Shown here: positions 1 to 11,408 of the stretch, one piece after another
Numbering within the stretch: the first letter of the stretch is position 1
Layout: each line of letters starts with the position of its first letter
NCBI RefSeq assembly: GCF_002878395.1
Contig: NC_061114.1
Coordinates: 141,700,369 to 141,764,368 of the forward strand
Reading direction: 5' to 3'
Origin: Capsicum annuum
Taxonomy: Eukaryota > Streptophyta > Magnoliopsida > Solanales > Solanaceae
DNA length: 64,000 nt
Notes under the pieces: model-generated
What the model was told of the DNA's origin: nothing
The model's database searches: none
The model's input: only the letters and a program-made list of their open reading frames with translations
Position numbers and translations under genes: made by a program

Positions 1-300
1 TCATTGTCAGTTTTTATTTCTTCATTTTTTACTAGATACTTTGCTATATGATTTTCTTCTTGTCCTGTATTTAAAAGTATTAGGTATTCTTTTTCATTTA
101 TTTTTCCTGTTATGTAATATTGGGTTAAATTACTTATTGAATTTGTTTCATAACTTGTTCTTTTTGATGAGCTTGATGATTCTGGCTTTTCATTAGCTAT
201 TCTTTTCGTTGTACTAATTCTATAATTTACTATTTCTAAATTTTTTTCTGTATCTATCTCTATAGGTATAATCATTATAATCTATTGTTTTTACTATTAT
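1..300 (-). pseudogene. Endogenous pararetrovirus protease-region fragment (partial)
   Basis: The reverse strand keeps one readable frame for roughly 90 codons running off the left edge. A serine/lysine-rich linker is followed by a segment with the spacing of a caulimovirid-type retropepsin: a short beta-strand block, then a hydrophobic run ending in L-N-T-G where the active motif would normally be D-T-G, then a lysine-rich stretch. The Asp-to-Asn change would inactivate the protease. Family knowledge: integrated pararetroviruses (Caulimoviridae) are common in Solanaceae genomes, and their polyprotein has this protease upstream of RT. The RT would lie outside the window, so the assignment is by pattern only; a diverged retrotransposon protease is the alternative. 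Confidence 0.45.
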
Positions 301-329
301 AACATATATCTCTTCCGTACTTTTTATGA

Positions 330-960
330 GCATAGCCTTGAATCTTTCCCAAGCTTGGTAAAGATTCTGTCCATCTTTCTGCCTCACTTCTCAAATGTGT
401 TGTATTCCAAGATTGAAAGAATCAGATAAGGATTTTCTTACCTAGATTATCCCATTAAGTGATAAAGTACAATGGTTTAGCATATATCTAAATCTTTTTT
501 TCCCTTAAAAGTGAAAAGGTGATGAGAGTCAATCTGACATAATTAATAGATACCCCAGCAGGAATGTAGGTATCACTAATCTCAAGATAATTCTATATGT
601 GTTGCTATGGATCCTCGTGAGATAAACCTATAAATTGCCCACTCGTGTGCAAGAGTTGCACCATATTCTTCTTCAACTCAAGACGACCACCTGCATCTAG
701 CATGTAGATAAAATTAGTAGCATTATTCGTTAGTGGGATTGCCACTTAACAAATTGGCCTAGATTCTTCTATAGTAGCAAGAATAGCTAGAGCCACTGGA
801 GCTGGAGCATTTGGAATAACATGAGATAAAGAATTCTCCTGATCTTCTATTTAAATTTGATAAATTGGGTAGTGAAGTACTGCTACTCTTCGCTTTTGAT
901 GAAATATCTATTTTGGTTTTGAATAAGGCTCAACCAATTCTTTTACTCTTGCCAGTCCAA
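330..960 (-). pseudogene. Gypsy retrotransposon gag fragment
   Basis: On the reverse strand, read from ~870 downwards, a Pro/Ala-rich N-terminal segment is followed by a block resembling the plant gypsy gag region: about 25 residues with the pattern A-x-N-F-x-x-x-x-x-x-L-x-x-x-x-x-M-V-Q, then a G-x-x-x-E-D-P motif and a V-R-L-x-L-x-x-F-S-L motif near 500-530. These features match the capsid region of plant Athila/Tat-type retrotransposons. Several stops and one or more frameshifts are present. No LTR could be paired with it. It abuts the pararetrovirus-like fragment at about 300-330, so one probably inserted next to or into the other. Confidence 0.5.
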
Positions 961-2514
961 TAAGTATCTTTTCCTACAAAAGTCAGCCGCTAAGATTAAG
1001 TTTTTAACAGTTAAATTTACCATCAAAAATAAACATATAGAAAATAGATAATTATTAGTGTCCCTAGCAACAACAACAAAAACTTATTGTGATCTATCAC
1101 ACTCAAGTACACGTGATAGTAGAAGTAATATAGTGACTCAATGAATTGGATATCTTCTCCACGAGGACCGCTTGATTAGTAATTTACATAACATTATTTT
1201 AGAAAATAATGTCTTTAAGTGTTTTAGAGTAATCAGATAGGCTAAAAAAATTTAATGAATAACTTAACAACTAAATAAACAATAAAGTATGAAAATAGCA
1301 ATGTAAGTTTGGTTGTAAGAAAATACAATAGAAAATTCTACGGTTGAGGGACTCTTAACAATCATATAAATCTTCCTCCTTATCGTGGTTATTTGTATTA
1401 TCAAGTTATTAATTCACATAGTTTAGATTATGATCATTGCTTCCGGTCCTCTAATCTTCTAACTAAAGGGACATTGCCACTACATCATTGAGTGGGGATA
1501 AAATAATCCATTTAGATGCATTACGTTAACATTCTACAATCGAACCAAACAAGGCTTCTGGGTTTATTCCTATCCTAGTCGTTACATCCCATTCTCCATT
1601 CTATTGAAGAATATAAACTTGCTCCTTAAACTCTTCAATCTATCCATATGATTCTCTTTTCAGCCTCACAAAGAGATTATAGATTTATTCTAATAGTGGC
1701 CATTCATAAAAATAGTAGAAACAAGTGAATAAGAACAACGCATACGATAAAAAAAGGTTAACCAATCTAATAAAATCAAAATATAATCATGTTCTTTGAC
1801 TCAACCCCAGCATAAAGGTTTTTAGCCACTTATATTCGAATCCAACATTAAAGAAAAGTAATTAATCATACTAATATAAATGTTGAAAGATGAAATTCAA
1901 ATAATCCTAAGAGAACTCTCGTGATAGTTGTTGCCTTTTCTAGGTGTGTACCTAGATGATTCAACTTTTGTTTAAATATTCCTTTTATAGTAGGGCAGAA
2001 CTACACAAAATTCAATCTTCACCACACTGTAGAGGTCATCACGGACACTAGGATGTCCAGCGTGGGGCTATCATGGACCCTCACTGGAAATTGACTTGCT
2101 AAATAAAATCCACAAATGCATCGCAGACACTAAGGTCCATGTTGTGGTGTTATCGCGGACCCTCACTGGAAATTGATAATCAATTTTTACTTCTCCACTT
2201 TATTCAATGCATTTATAACCTTTTCTAGTGTCTTCTTGTTAAATATGTCACTCCAAGTGCTTCCATAATCCAAAATAACCTTATTATTGCATCAAAGTAC
2301 GTCAAATTTTATCTCAATCGAGCCCTACAACAACTAAACAGGTCCATCATCTAGAGAATACAATTATAGCTCAAAATAAATACAATTAAAAAGTTTAGCT
2401 CATAGAACAACTTTAAATACGGATAAAGGTTTATACTTGGACGTCTAAATATGCCAAATATCATGAAGGTGAAAAGTCCAATGTGACAAACACACTGTAA
2501 TCCACGTTTGAGAT
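961..2514. other. No gene seen; decayed repeat DNA
   Basis: This AT-rich stretch has no convincing open frame on either strand. It contains a diverged direct duplication at about 2041-2094 and 2123-2175, both ending in the same CCTCACTGGAAATTGA string and each carrying a GC-richer core. That is the look of U3 repeats in a retrotransposon LTR. It could be the 5' LTR side of the minus-strand gag fragment to its left, but I cannot define its ends. Confidence 0.4.
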
Positions 2515-3325
2515 ATTGGAGGTCTATATGACCATGTGCTTGACACATATTATATATATATATACATCTATATATAAATATATATTTCGATAAACATTGC
2601 CCATAGTGGCTTTAGTTTTCCCTTTGAATTTCCTCGGATCGTACAGTTAATACGCATTGGGCCCTTTCAGGAAGTGGGGTTGAACCCATATTACCGATGG
2701 GAGGCTTTAAGAGAGATAGAGATACACAGTACAGTTTAATGGTTTTAAAAATCATATGTTCATGACCCTTACCTTCTCTTGGAATCTTATATATATGTAT
2801 TTATGAATGGTTATATGTTATTTTGACTGATTTTGACATAGTATTATTTTATATCTATCCTTCAGTTACATGCCAGTGCTAATCCAACTGATCACCCTAG
2901 TATGCTATATAAGTTAATGATGTAGGGTACAAAGACCTTTCTATTGCTCCTATGAAACGTTAGGTGGATTAGTATGGTTTTTTAGTTGTTGTGAAGTGGT
3001 GAGCCTCTATCTTTCTTAAGGCCTTATCATTTCATTATTCTTTCATGATTAACTCATGATTTATGGATTCTTTTTGGTCATAGTCGGGGGCATGTTCCAC
3101 CTTAGTTTCAATTCTGGATTTAGAGGCTATTATGGACAGATGTGGGTTGATTGACTCTTACTCTTTATTTAATTATCTATACATCATAGCATCATGTTTG
3201 GTTGTGTTCCACTTTATTATTTTATTGTGCTCTTATGTTAGGCGAAAAAGATTAGAATCTAGTCTATGGTGAGCTTGATATATCCATCTCGACTAGGCCC
3301 ATGGTTGGCTCATCACATTTCTCAA
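2515..3325 (+). repeat. LTR fragment of the E3 gypsy family
   Basis: This block aligns by eye with 8305-8933 and its continuation at 25667-25831. Shared landmarks, in order, are a GGTCTATATGACC-type string, a TA-rich microsatellite, a CACTGGGTCC/TTGGGCCC block, GTGAAGTGGTGAG, CATAGTCGG, and a terminal GGCTCATCACA matching the GGCTCGTGACA end of the E3 LTR. Homology starts abruptly at 2515 and stops just after the terminal CA. It is therefore a 5'-truncated LTR of the same family in the same orientation. Sequence after 3325 lacks a primer-binding site, so it does not look like the 5' LTR of a local element. Confidence 0.6.
2548..2588. repeat. TA-rich microsatellite
   Basis: A run of alternating T and A with occasional C lies inside the LTR fragment. 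A shorter equivalent sits at the matching place in the other LTR copy near 8349-8370, so it belongs to the LTR family rather than being a random simple repeat. Confidence 0.75.
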
Positions 3326-4985
3326 CACACTGTTCAAACTACTTTGAAATATCCTTCTACTGTAATTCAAATCTTAAATAACTATTAGACTATCTCATGA
3401 AGTTCTACTATGTAAATAGATATTCTTGATTAAGTGCTATAGGAGTGGTAGTATGAATTTACTCTATTATATGTGTGTCTCTAGTGGAACAAGAGGTAGA
3501 TTGAGTTGTTTGAAGAACTGATATGAGAGTTGGATCTTTACCTATGGCATATCCAAACGCCTCTAAAGGCATACCTTTCATGACATGACTACTAGAATAA
3601 AAGTCATGAGGTTATGCAATCTTAGTTCAGACTTGGTCTTATCTTTAGAACACTTAATATCACGTTTATTTAATGTGATAACCTCCTCATATATTCCTAT
3701 TTCTAGTGGTAATAAGACTATTCACACAAAATGGTAATGCGACAAGGGAATGGAATAAAAGTTGAGTGTTTTGGTACGCGAGTACTTATTTCATAAGATA
3801 TGATTATCCTAACATTCATATTAAACCCCAACATTAGACTAGCATTCGTAAATACTCGATCTTTAACTAATTATTTATTTTCATCCATAGGGTTCAAATA
3901 ATAACATACCACCATACATACTAGAACATAGATATGAAGTTTAGGGTTTCCTTAAAGATCGTTTAGTTTAAATTTTTCTACCATGTTGTCTTACCTTTAT
4001 CTAATACATGATCCTATAATGGGTTGTTCGTGTACCTCAACCTATATTCAAAGTCTAGAATATTGGTAGGTGAATCATAATTAGGATCATATACAATGAA
4101 ATTTATTGTTTTATCTAAAATTTCTACTCAAACTACATGAATTAGGACCTTGTTCATATTTGACAAATATGTGACAAAAAAATATTTGTTTCTATTGATG
4201 TCCAGAGTCACAACATAGTTCATCTACAACTTATAAAATATAGTAGGGTAAGAGTATCTTGGTGTTGTGCTAGTCCAACCTAAGTCGTAATGATTCAGCC
4301 ATGTAGTAATATCTATATATTTAGAAACTTTTAATGAGACAATTTGTACCTCTTCAAAATTTTCTTTCCATATTTACTTTCTTATAGTCCATCTTGGAAG
4401 TACTTATGGGAGACCTTCACTTTTCAATACATTTCTTCTTGGAATTACTCTTAATGACCCTATTTGTAATAGTCTTAAGTTCTTCTAGATTCTTAGTAGT
4501 ATCAATACAACTTTCTCTATCACCATCTGAACTCAATGCCCTATACTAGACTCTCTTTTAGATGATCCTTCTCTATTATTTGATTAGGGTTAGCATTTTG
4601 TTGTTGTCTAGAAACTTGTCAAGTATGGTGTCTATGTGCTTTATCCATTTCTGTAGCCCTTAGGTTCAGTTCTAGTCTATGAGTGTGGGTCCTTTCTGGA
4701 CTGCCTATGAGCTCCTCCAGCTGAAGGTTTGAATCTAGGAGACATAACTACCCATGGAGGAATATTGATAGCAAAAAATCAAATCTATTTAAATAGAAGA
4801 GGAAAGAAAGATTTACAATAGTAACAGACATTGTTGTTTGTTCCCTACACAATGGTTCATCTAGCTAGCTGCCAAGCTCAAACAGTTTGTGAGGTGCTAA
4901 TTGAGGGTAAAAGCGATGACCCATTTACTAGGATAAAGTCCATCGTCCATGTCCTCACAAATTAATAGAACTAATAATTTTGTAG
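3326..4985. other. No gene seen; unclassified decayed DNA
   Basis: I find no frame above background, no paired repeats and no RNA gene here. Composition is like the surrounding retrotransposon DNA. The stretch around 4560-4740 read on the reverse strand is rich in Gln, Asn and Glu codons and could be an old gag tail, but no diagnostic motif is present. Confidence 0.35.
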
Positions 4986-6062
4986 TGTATGAAAGTGAAG
5001 TCGATAGTTTGTAAACCATGTGACGGTCCATTACATTACTGTTTCCTTAAAAAAGTGTCAAATAAAAATTGGAGATGGAAGCATCTTTCAAATTTTTCAA
5101 TCATTCACTACACACTGAAGGTTACATAAATTTATGTGGTGTAAATTCCATCTTGTGATGGAAAGTTTAACATTAATCGAGTCAAGGGTTACTCACACTT
5201 CACCCTTCTATCACCACTTTAATTCAAAATTTGAGTTTGTGGGCACCATTATTTTATAGGAATTTTTTTCTATAATTAAAAATTCTTTCTCCATCCTACT
5301 CAATTAATATTAAGTGTATAAATCAAAATTACCAATAACAATCAACAAAAAATAGATTAATTTGAATCGAGAACAAGATTTCTTATATTGAAGGAGATGT
5401 GTAGAAGAAACAAATGCAAACTTTTGACGTAGAGACTCAATCACTTAAAGAAAAATTCCAGGGAAGAGGTTTTAAGGTGATGACGGGCATTAACATAGAA
5501 TTGGGAAGTTTCATATACAGTTGAAGGCTTAAATTATGAATGATCGAGGAATTATACGAGATGAATGGATATTTTATCATGGGTGAGGTAGATGAAGCGG
5601 GAAATGAATTTTAATGGAACGCAATTCCTTGAAATAATTTAATAAAATTTCTAGGGTTTATATTGGGTTCGATTTTCTTGCATAGGATTGGGTTGTAATT
5701 TATTGGTTTTACAATTGATTATTATTGGGTAGATAATGATTTGCTAGGTTTTAATTATGTAATGGAAGGGTTATTATATCTAAAGAAAACTTCAACTTAC
5801 TTGTGGCTGACAATAGGCTTATGGTTTGTCGACTACTCAATGGTCCATCTAGACAACTATCATTCTTACTTGAATGATTTGCAATTGAATGAAAACAATG
5901 GTAATAGTGATAATCCGTCACCCACTCGACGGTCCATACTCTCTTTTTGTTGCTATTAATGATAAATATTTCCAACTGGACTCTAGGTGATGTTGAAGTT
6001 ATGGTTAATTGGTTGCTCAATGGCCCATCGCTTTTTCTGTCATCCTTATCCAGATTCAACCT
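4986..6062 (-). repeat. LTR-like region with repeated GGACC(A/G)TC motif
   Basis: Four spaced copies of a short motif occur, written on the plus strand as GACGGTCCAT (5022-5031), CGACTACTCAATGGTCCATC (5830-5849), CCACTCGACGGTCCAT (5922-5937) and TTGCTCAATGGCCCATC (6013-6029). Clusters of such imperfect GC-richer motifs are typical of U3 regions in Solanaceae gypsy LTRs. The position downstream of the minus-strand integrase fits a 3' LTR. The exact ends were not found. Confidence 0.35.
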
Positions 6063-6329
6063 AACGAAATTTCAAATGTGACATTTAAATAGGTGAGTCA
6101 TCAGGTTACCTTCGGGCCTTCTATTTTGACATCACCTCAATCCATTTCTAGATCTTTCACTTGCATACTTCAACATACACATAAACTATATTCCTAGCAT
6201 GAAACTCAATATAAAATAAGTTATTCAACAACAATCCTGGGTTGCCTCCCACTAGTGCCTGATCTAATATAGTAGCACATCTTGGGTAGCTTGATTACTC
6301 AAGCTTCATCAAACTCCACTATTTGTATT

Positions 6330-7236
6330 AGTTTTTACATTCTCTAATAATCCTAAGAACTCTTAACACAATGTCCATTAAATAATTCTCCTTTTTGATT
6401 TTCTAATTCAACTACTCCAGAAGGGAATACCTGTGTTAATGTGAGTGAATTGGACCATTTGGATTTGATCATGCCCTAAGACAACTAGAGATTAGATTTA
6501 AACCATAACACCTAGTTGAATGGGCTTATTTCTCCCATTTCAATTGTACTATAATGATAAAACTCCATCTTCTCATTGTACAATGTTGATATTTTATATG
6601 ATCTCAAATGAAACTCATTCAATTCTTTTATTTATTTAAGATTCAACTTTGATGCATCACTCCAGCTATAGTTGTGCTTTTTGAGAGCCCATAACGCTTT
6701 ATAATCAAGCTCCACTAGAATATGATATGCCTTGATGAAAAACAACCTATATGGTAACATCCCAATTGGAGTTTTTAATGTAGTTATATATGCCCATATT
6801 AACTTTTTTTTTTTTGTAAGAATCAACGTAACTTCTTGATTAATCTATTCCACCCGACCTATTATTTAAGGATGATAGATGGTAGCTATCATGTATTGCT
6901 TGACTCTATACTTTTTTAATAGATCATGGGATAATTTGTTATAGAAAAGTGACCATCCATCACTGATGATCGCTTTTTTGAATAACAAATGTTGAGAAGA
7001 TGTTCTTTTAAAGAAAAACAGTGATAATCCTATTTTATTATTTGGTAGTGGCAATTTCCACCTATTTCATCATGTAATCTATCACTACCAATATGTATTT
7101 ATTATTGAACAAACTCATAAAGTGATAAATAAAGTCGATGCCCAACACATAAAATATTTTGACTTATAGGATAGGGGTCATGTGCAGTGAAATATGAAAA
7201 AAATTTCACCCATTTTATTTTTGACATTTCCACGTG
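6330..7236 (-). pseudogene. Gypsy integrase fragment of element D
   Basis: Read on the reverse strand from 7236 down, the order is: the tail of the H2C2 zinc finger (a single Cys-Gln pair), a G-I-D-F core start, the N-K-Y-I-L-V-V-I-D-Y strand, then the A-I-I-S-D-G motif carrying the second catalytic Asp, and an A-T-x-Y-H-P block. Next come the K-T-P-I-G-M-x-P-Y-R-L motif and a V-E-L-x-x-K-A-x-W-A-x-K segment of the C-terminal part (6632-6826). Last is a degraded G-V-V-E-L-E-N motif near 6400. This is the integrase arrangement of plant gypsy elements. At least two frameshifts and several stops break it. Confidence 0.75.
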
Positions 7237-8933
7237 TGTAATGTTGATTTTTGACTTGAGTTATGTTTATGGATGCTAAAAGTGTTCTTAGGAAAATTTA
7301 AAGATTTTTGAAAGGGGTTCGGGGCCATTTTGGGACCCCGAGGCAGTAAACCTCTATGATAGTGGCTTGCCACAGAGGTTAACCATTGTGATAAGGTCAT
7401 GGCACGGAGTCTAACCTTTGCTAAAAGGGCATGCCATGTTGCAATGTTAAATTTGTCCATTTTTTATTTTTTTCACTTGTGGTGAGGGGCTTTTGGTCAT
7501 TTTACCCCTTGTGTGACTTTTAAAAAACAACAGAATCCTTTTTCCTTTAGTTTTAAAATATCAAAACCCTTCTTTTTCCTCTTTAACTCCATACCCAAGA
7601 AAGCTCAAAGATTTTATAGAGAATTCTACATTCAAGCTCCTAATTTTAATTTCTCTTTAATTTTTTTTATATTTTAGGCATGTTCCTCTTTACCAAAATT
7701 TTAATTTTACATTATGGAATAAATTGAGTAGATATTCATGTCATTTAAATTGGCGGTTTAAACTTGGGTAGAGGGGTTTTGATGGTTATTTTGTGATTTC
7801 ATTTTCCCATGTTTTAAATTTGTTATTTATGTTTTAAATTATTGTTTATGGGATTGAATTGATTAATTATTTTAACATTTAGGATTGGGTCATTGGTTTT
7901 CCAAAATTAATGGAAATTTTCATTGATAATCGCATTAACCTCAACCCACTTTGGTAACTTGTTTTGGATATGGATAATTGCATTATTTAACTTGTATTCT
8001 TAACCCATTACATTGGATTAAAGGATAAATGGATGAATATAGTTTTGTATATTCTTGGTGGCCTTTGTTTTTAATTTTAAATAGACACTGAGTGTCAGTT
8101 TGGTTATATTGACTTGTTTGGCATAAATGAATTAACTTGCAAGAACCTTGGTATAATGATACCATATTCGTAAATGCCTTAATGAATGACAACTGAGTTA
8201 ATGGTTGATTTATATTTAACTGTTTGAATTTTAGTTTAAAGGTAATTGTGTAGTTCTTTGTGAAGGTCTAGGTCCTGGGGAGATCAACACTTTAAACTAT
8301 GTTCGCCAGCTTTAGGGGTCTATATAACCGTGTGTTCGGTGCACACATTATATAGATACATATATATATTAGGAGGGCTATATCCTTGATTTCTTTAGCC
8401 TTTCCTTAGGTTTTCATTGGTTCATATGGCTAACACACACTGGGTCCCTTCCAGAAGGGGGAGTTGGACCCATATAGCCCATAGGTGCCTTTAAGAAATG
8501 GCGAGCTACCCAATCTTTGTTAATACTTTAAATTCGCATATTCATGGCCCTTATCCCTATACCAGCATCTTATATATGTATATACAAATGTTATCCATGT
8601 GGTTTTTATTTAGTTTGATAAATGGCATTATCTTATCCCTTTTCCTAAGTTATATGCTTGTTTTTTACCCCACTAACAATCCCTGGATGCTACATCATTT
8701 CATGATGTATTGTCCAAAGGGTTTTTGGTTTATCCTATACAACATTAGGTGATTCAAATTCCTGTGGATCTTCTGTGAAGTGGTGAGTCTACATTTTTTG
8801 AAAGGCCCTATTATTTTTCTTGTTTCTTAACTATTTGAGTACGTTTGAATTCTATTCGTCATAGTCGGATTTATAACCCAACTTACTTTGGTATTTTGGT
8901 TTTTGATGTTTTTTAGGAAAAGTGTGGTTTTAT
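7237..8933 (+). repeat. E3 5' LTR, first part
   Basis: It starts TGTAATG directly after the broken D integrase. It contains a pair of landmarks common in gypsy LTRs, a GGGTTCGGGGCCATTTTGGG block (7316-7335) and a GGTCATTTTACCCC block (7492-7507), followed by the segment homologous to 2515-3140. It is interrupted at 8934 by the LTR of element C. Together with 25667-25831 the LTR would be about 1.86 kb. No protein-coding frame was found in it; the 84-codon open frame at 8498-8752 runs through the LTR and has no recognisable motif. Confidence 0.6.
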
Positions 8934-9690
8934 TGTATATATTAATTCTTCTACATATAGTTTTGATGATTAACAAATAACTGCAAGGGACCAGGTCCAT
9001 GGTTTTTTTTGGTACAGTACAGTGGGCCTGCGTGACTACACAATTTTGTCATCTTGTGTGACAAACTAACAGGTATTGCTCATATTGATCTGGACATTGG
9101 GTCCAATGATATTTCAATCCTAATCATCACTCATTTATAAAAGAAAAAAGGTGTTTCTTTATCAAATGGTTTTCAAAAATTACAAAAAGTGAAGAGAGTC
9201 AACAAAAACCCTATTTCAACACTGCTCAAGCTCTTAGATGATTATGTGTGATGAAATAGGAATTGTTCTTGAGTTAGTATTGATTTGTAATTGAAATACT
9301 CATGCTATAAGTGTAGTTTTTCCTTTTGCTGAGAGAACTGCTTAGGTAGAGTAGCTTAAGTTAGATAATGATTAGAGTTAATCAGGGTAAAGGGTCCTTG
9401 GCAGATTTTTTAAGATGAGCTTGTAATAAGGTTTTTACAAGTGAAAGAAACCTAGAGTTAGTTTCATTAAAGGTTGTAATCAAGAGGTTGGTTATAGAGA
9501 ATTTTGAGGTTCTTGTAAGGGCAATCCATAGCTTTTCCCTTCCTTGAGCGAAGGGGTTTACACATTAAATTCTTGTGTTTTTACTCTTCTTGCACCGTGT
9601 TTTGTTTCCTGTTTATTTTTTTGGATTTTGACTGTGGTTGACATTGGGGGACCAGGTTCCTCACTGTATGGTACTACCCTAAGGGTTTCA
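8934..9690 (+). repeat. Element C left LTR
   Basis: It begins TGTATATATT and ends AAGGGTTTCA, six bases before a primer-binding site. It aligns with 24916-25666 over its whole length. Shared strings include TTTGATGAT, AAGGGACCAGG, TGGTACAGTACA, GTGACTACACA, CAATGATATTTCAA, AGTCCTTGGCA, CCTAGAGTTAG and a final AGGGTTTCA. Many substitutions between the two copies indicate an old insertion. Confidence 0.7.
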
Positions 9691-9695
9691 ATAAT

Positions 9696-9707
9696 TGGTA
9701 TCAGAGC
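9696..9707 (+). promoter_or_regulatory. Element C primer-binding site (initiator tRNA-Met type)
   Basis: TGGTATCAGAGC, intact, five bases after the left LTR. This is complementary to the 3' end of plant initiator tRNA-Met, the usual minus-strand primer of Copia and many gypsy elements. Confidence 0.85.
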
Positions 9708-9750
9708 TAGGTCACTCTAAAATAGTCACACTAATTGGGTCGTTGTTAGA

Positions 9751-11408
9751 ATGGCTTCTCCACCTAATCTAGAAGAAGGTAAATCTACCACTAGACCACC
9801 AAGATTAAATAGGTAGTATTATGGGTGGTGGAAAATTGGGATGCTTGACTTCATTGTGGCTGAAGATAGTGAACCGATAGACATAATCCTTGATGGTCCT
9901 CATGTTCCTATTAAAGAAGTCAAAGAAGGAGAAGTAACTAGAATGATTGTTAAAAGAAAGAGAGAATATTCTGATGAGGATAGAAGGAAGATCAAGAAAA
10001 ACTACAAGGCCAAAAAATTGATAGTTTGTGGTATAGGGACTGATGACTATAACAGGATCTCAGCTTGTGAAAATGCTAAAGAGATCTGGGATTTCTGAAG
10101 GACCTCTCATGAAGTAACTACAAATGTGAAGGATTCTATGGTAGATATTCTGACTACACACTATGAAACCTTTACTATAAAAGTAGAAGAAACCATCCAA
10201 GAAATGCATACAATATTCACTTCTATCAGTAATGAGCTTCAGTGCATAGAAGAAGTGATTCCATTGTAAAAGAAAGTGAGAAAAATTATTGATGTCCTTT
10301 CCAAGTCTTGGAAAATCAAAGTAATGCCATAATTGTAGACAGATACCTGAATACCCTCACCATGGATGAACAGATCGGAAATTTAAAAACCCATGAGCTC
10401 AATAAGAAGCAAGGAATGCAGATGAATGATGCAAAAAGGAAAAAATCTCTAGCATTAAAAACATCCAAACGTGATTCAGTAGTAGTAGACACTGATGTTT
10501 CCTATTTGGCAAGTAGGATTGTTAGAGCAATGATAAAGAGTGGTAACTCCCAAAGAAAATGAAGCAACAACAAAAAGGGAAGTATTACTGAGGTATGTCA
10601 CAAATAGGAAAGACCTGAGTATTTCATTAAAGACTGTGTATTGTACAAAGTGTATTACCAGGGGTACCTAAAACTTGAGGTGACAAGGGAAAAAATAGGG
10701 TATAGGTCCCTAAAAATTCAAGAAGGAAGGCAGCAACTGAGTATGCTATAAAGCAAGCTTTGGCAGAATGCGGAGACTCTTCCAGTGATTCGGGTGAAGA
10801 TGAGAAGACTAGATATATTTCTATGCTAGCAATCGAAGATAGTCCAATTATCTATTTTTCCTTGTTTGTATTCATGGAAGACACAGAGAATGAAAAAGAA
10901 AAAGAGGTAACTTTATATGATAATAAGGTGAATCTAGATAATTACTCTATTAGAAAGATAAAAAGGCTTTCTAGTATGGTGATAGACTCTATGTGAACTA
11001 AGTGCAGAGAAGAATGCATTAGAGAAGAAAGTAGAGAATCAAGAACATGAAATGATTGCTTTAACTTTACAAATCTTTAATTCTGAAAAGTTGTTCACAA
11101 TGATAAAATCTAAAAATCCGAGTTTACTGTGTTATTTGAAGAAAGTAAATGAGTTAGATGGAAATAAGAAGAAAAAAGCTTCATGGATTAAAGATGATCT
11201 TGAAAGAATAATTAGGGATTCCAAAAAGAATCTTATATATGTACTCCAAAAGAATGAGGAGTTGGAGGGGGACCTTGTTCGTTTGAGGGAAGAACTAAAA
11301 AATCCCTACAATGGATATCCGCTCAGATCCTTTTTAGCTTTACTAGTTGGTGCTAATAATGAAAAGGGTCTTGGTTATCAAGAAGGAACCCAACATCGTG
11401 GGTCTTAA
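9751..11408 (+). pseudogene. Copia-type gag of element C
   Basis: The ATG at 9751 fits the usual start shortly after the primer site. The frame has a stop at 9814-9816 (TAG where related gags have CAG), then 86 open codons (9841-10098) with the plant Copia gag signatures L-D-G-P-x-V-P and K-A-K-K-L-I-V-C-G-I-G followed by I-S-A-C-x-N-A-K-E-I-W-D. After another stop come the M-H-T-I-F-T-S-I block, a frameshift, and an I-G-N-L-K-T-H-E-L segment. A damaged zinc knuckle near 10590-10640 keeps C-H-K and I-K-D-C but has lost the second Cys and the His. The C-terminal part (10760-11408) is acidic and predicted coiled coil (Lys/Glu-rich). It would form the capsid of the virus-like particle. It is not functional. 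Confidence 0.8.

Larger units (their letters stand above)
4986..7236 (-). mobile_element. Element D: 3' part of a minus-strand Athila/Tat-like gypsy element
   Basis: The integrase end of a pol gene on the reverse strand (6330-7236) is followed, in its own direction, by a spacer containing GGGTTGCCTCCCA (6240-6252) and then by LTR-like DNA at 4986-6062. The right limit is sharp: integrase homology stops where E3's LTR begins at 7237. The rest of D's pol should therefore lie beyond E3, outside the window. The lineage call rests on the integrase spacing and the conserved 3' spacer motif; a different gypsy clade is possible. Confidence 0.5.

Noticed and set aside
8498..8752. 84-codon open frame with a hydrophobic translation
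   Set aside because: It lies wholly inside the E3 LTR, is broken in the homologous LTR fragment at 2515-3325, and has no recognisable motif beyond chance hydrophobicity.
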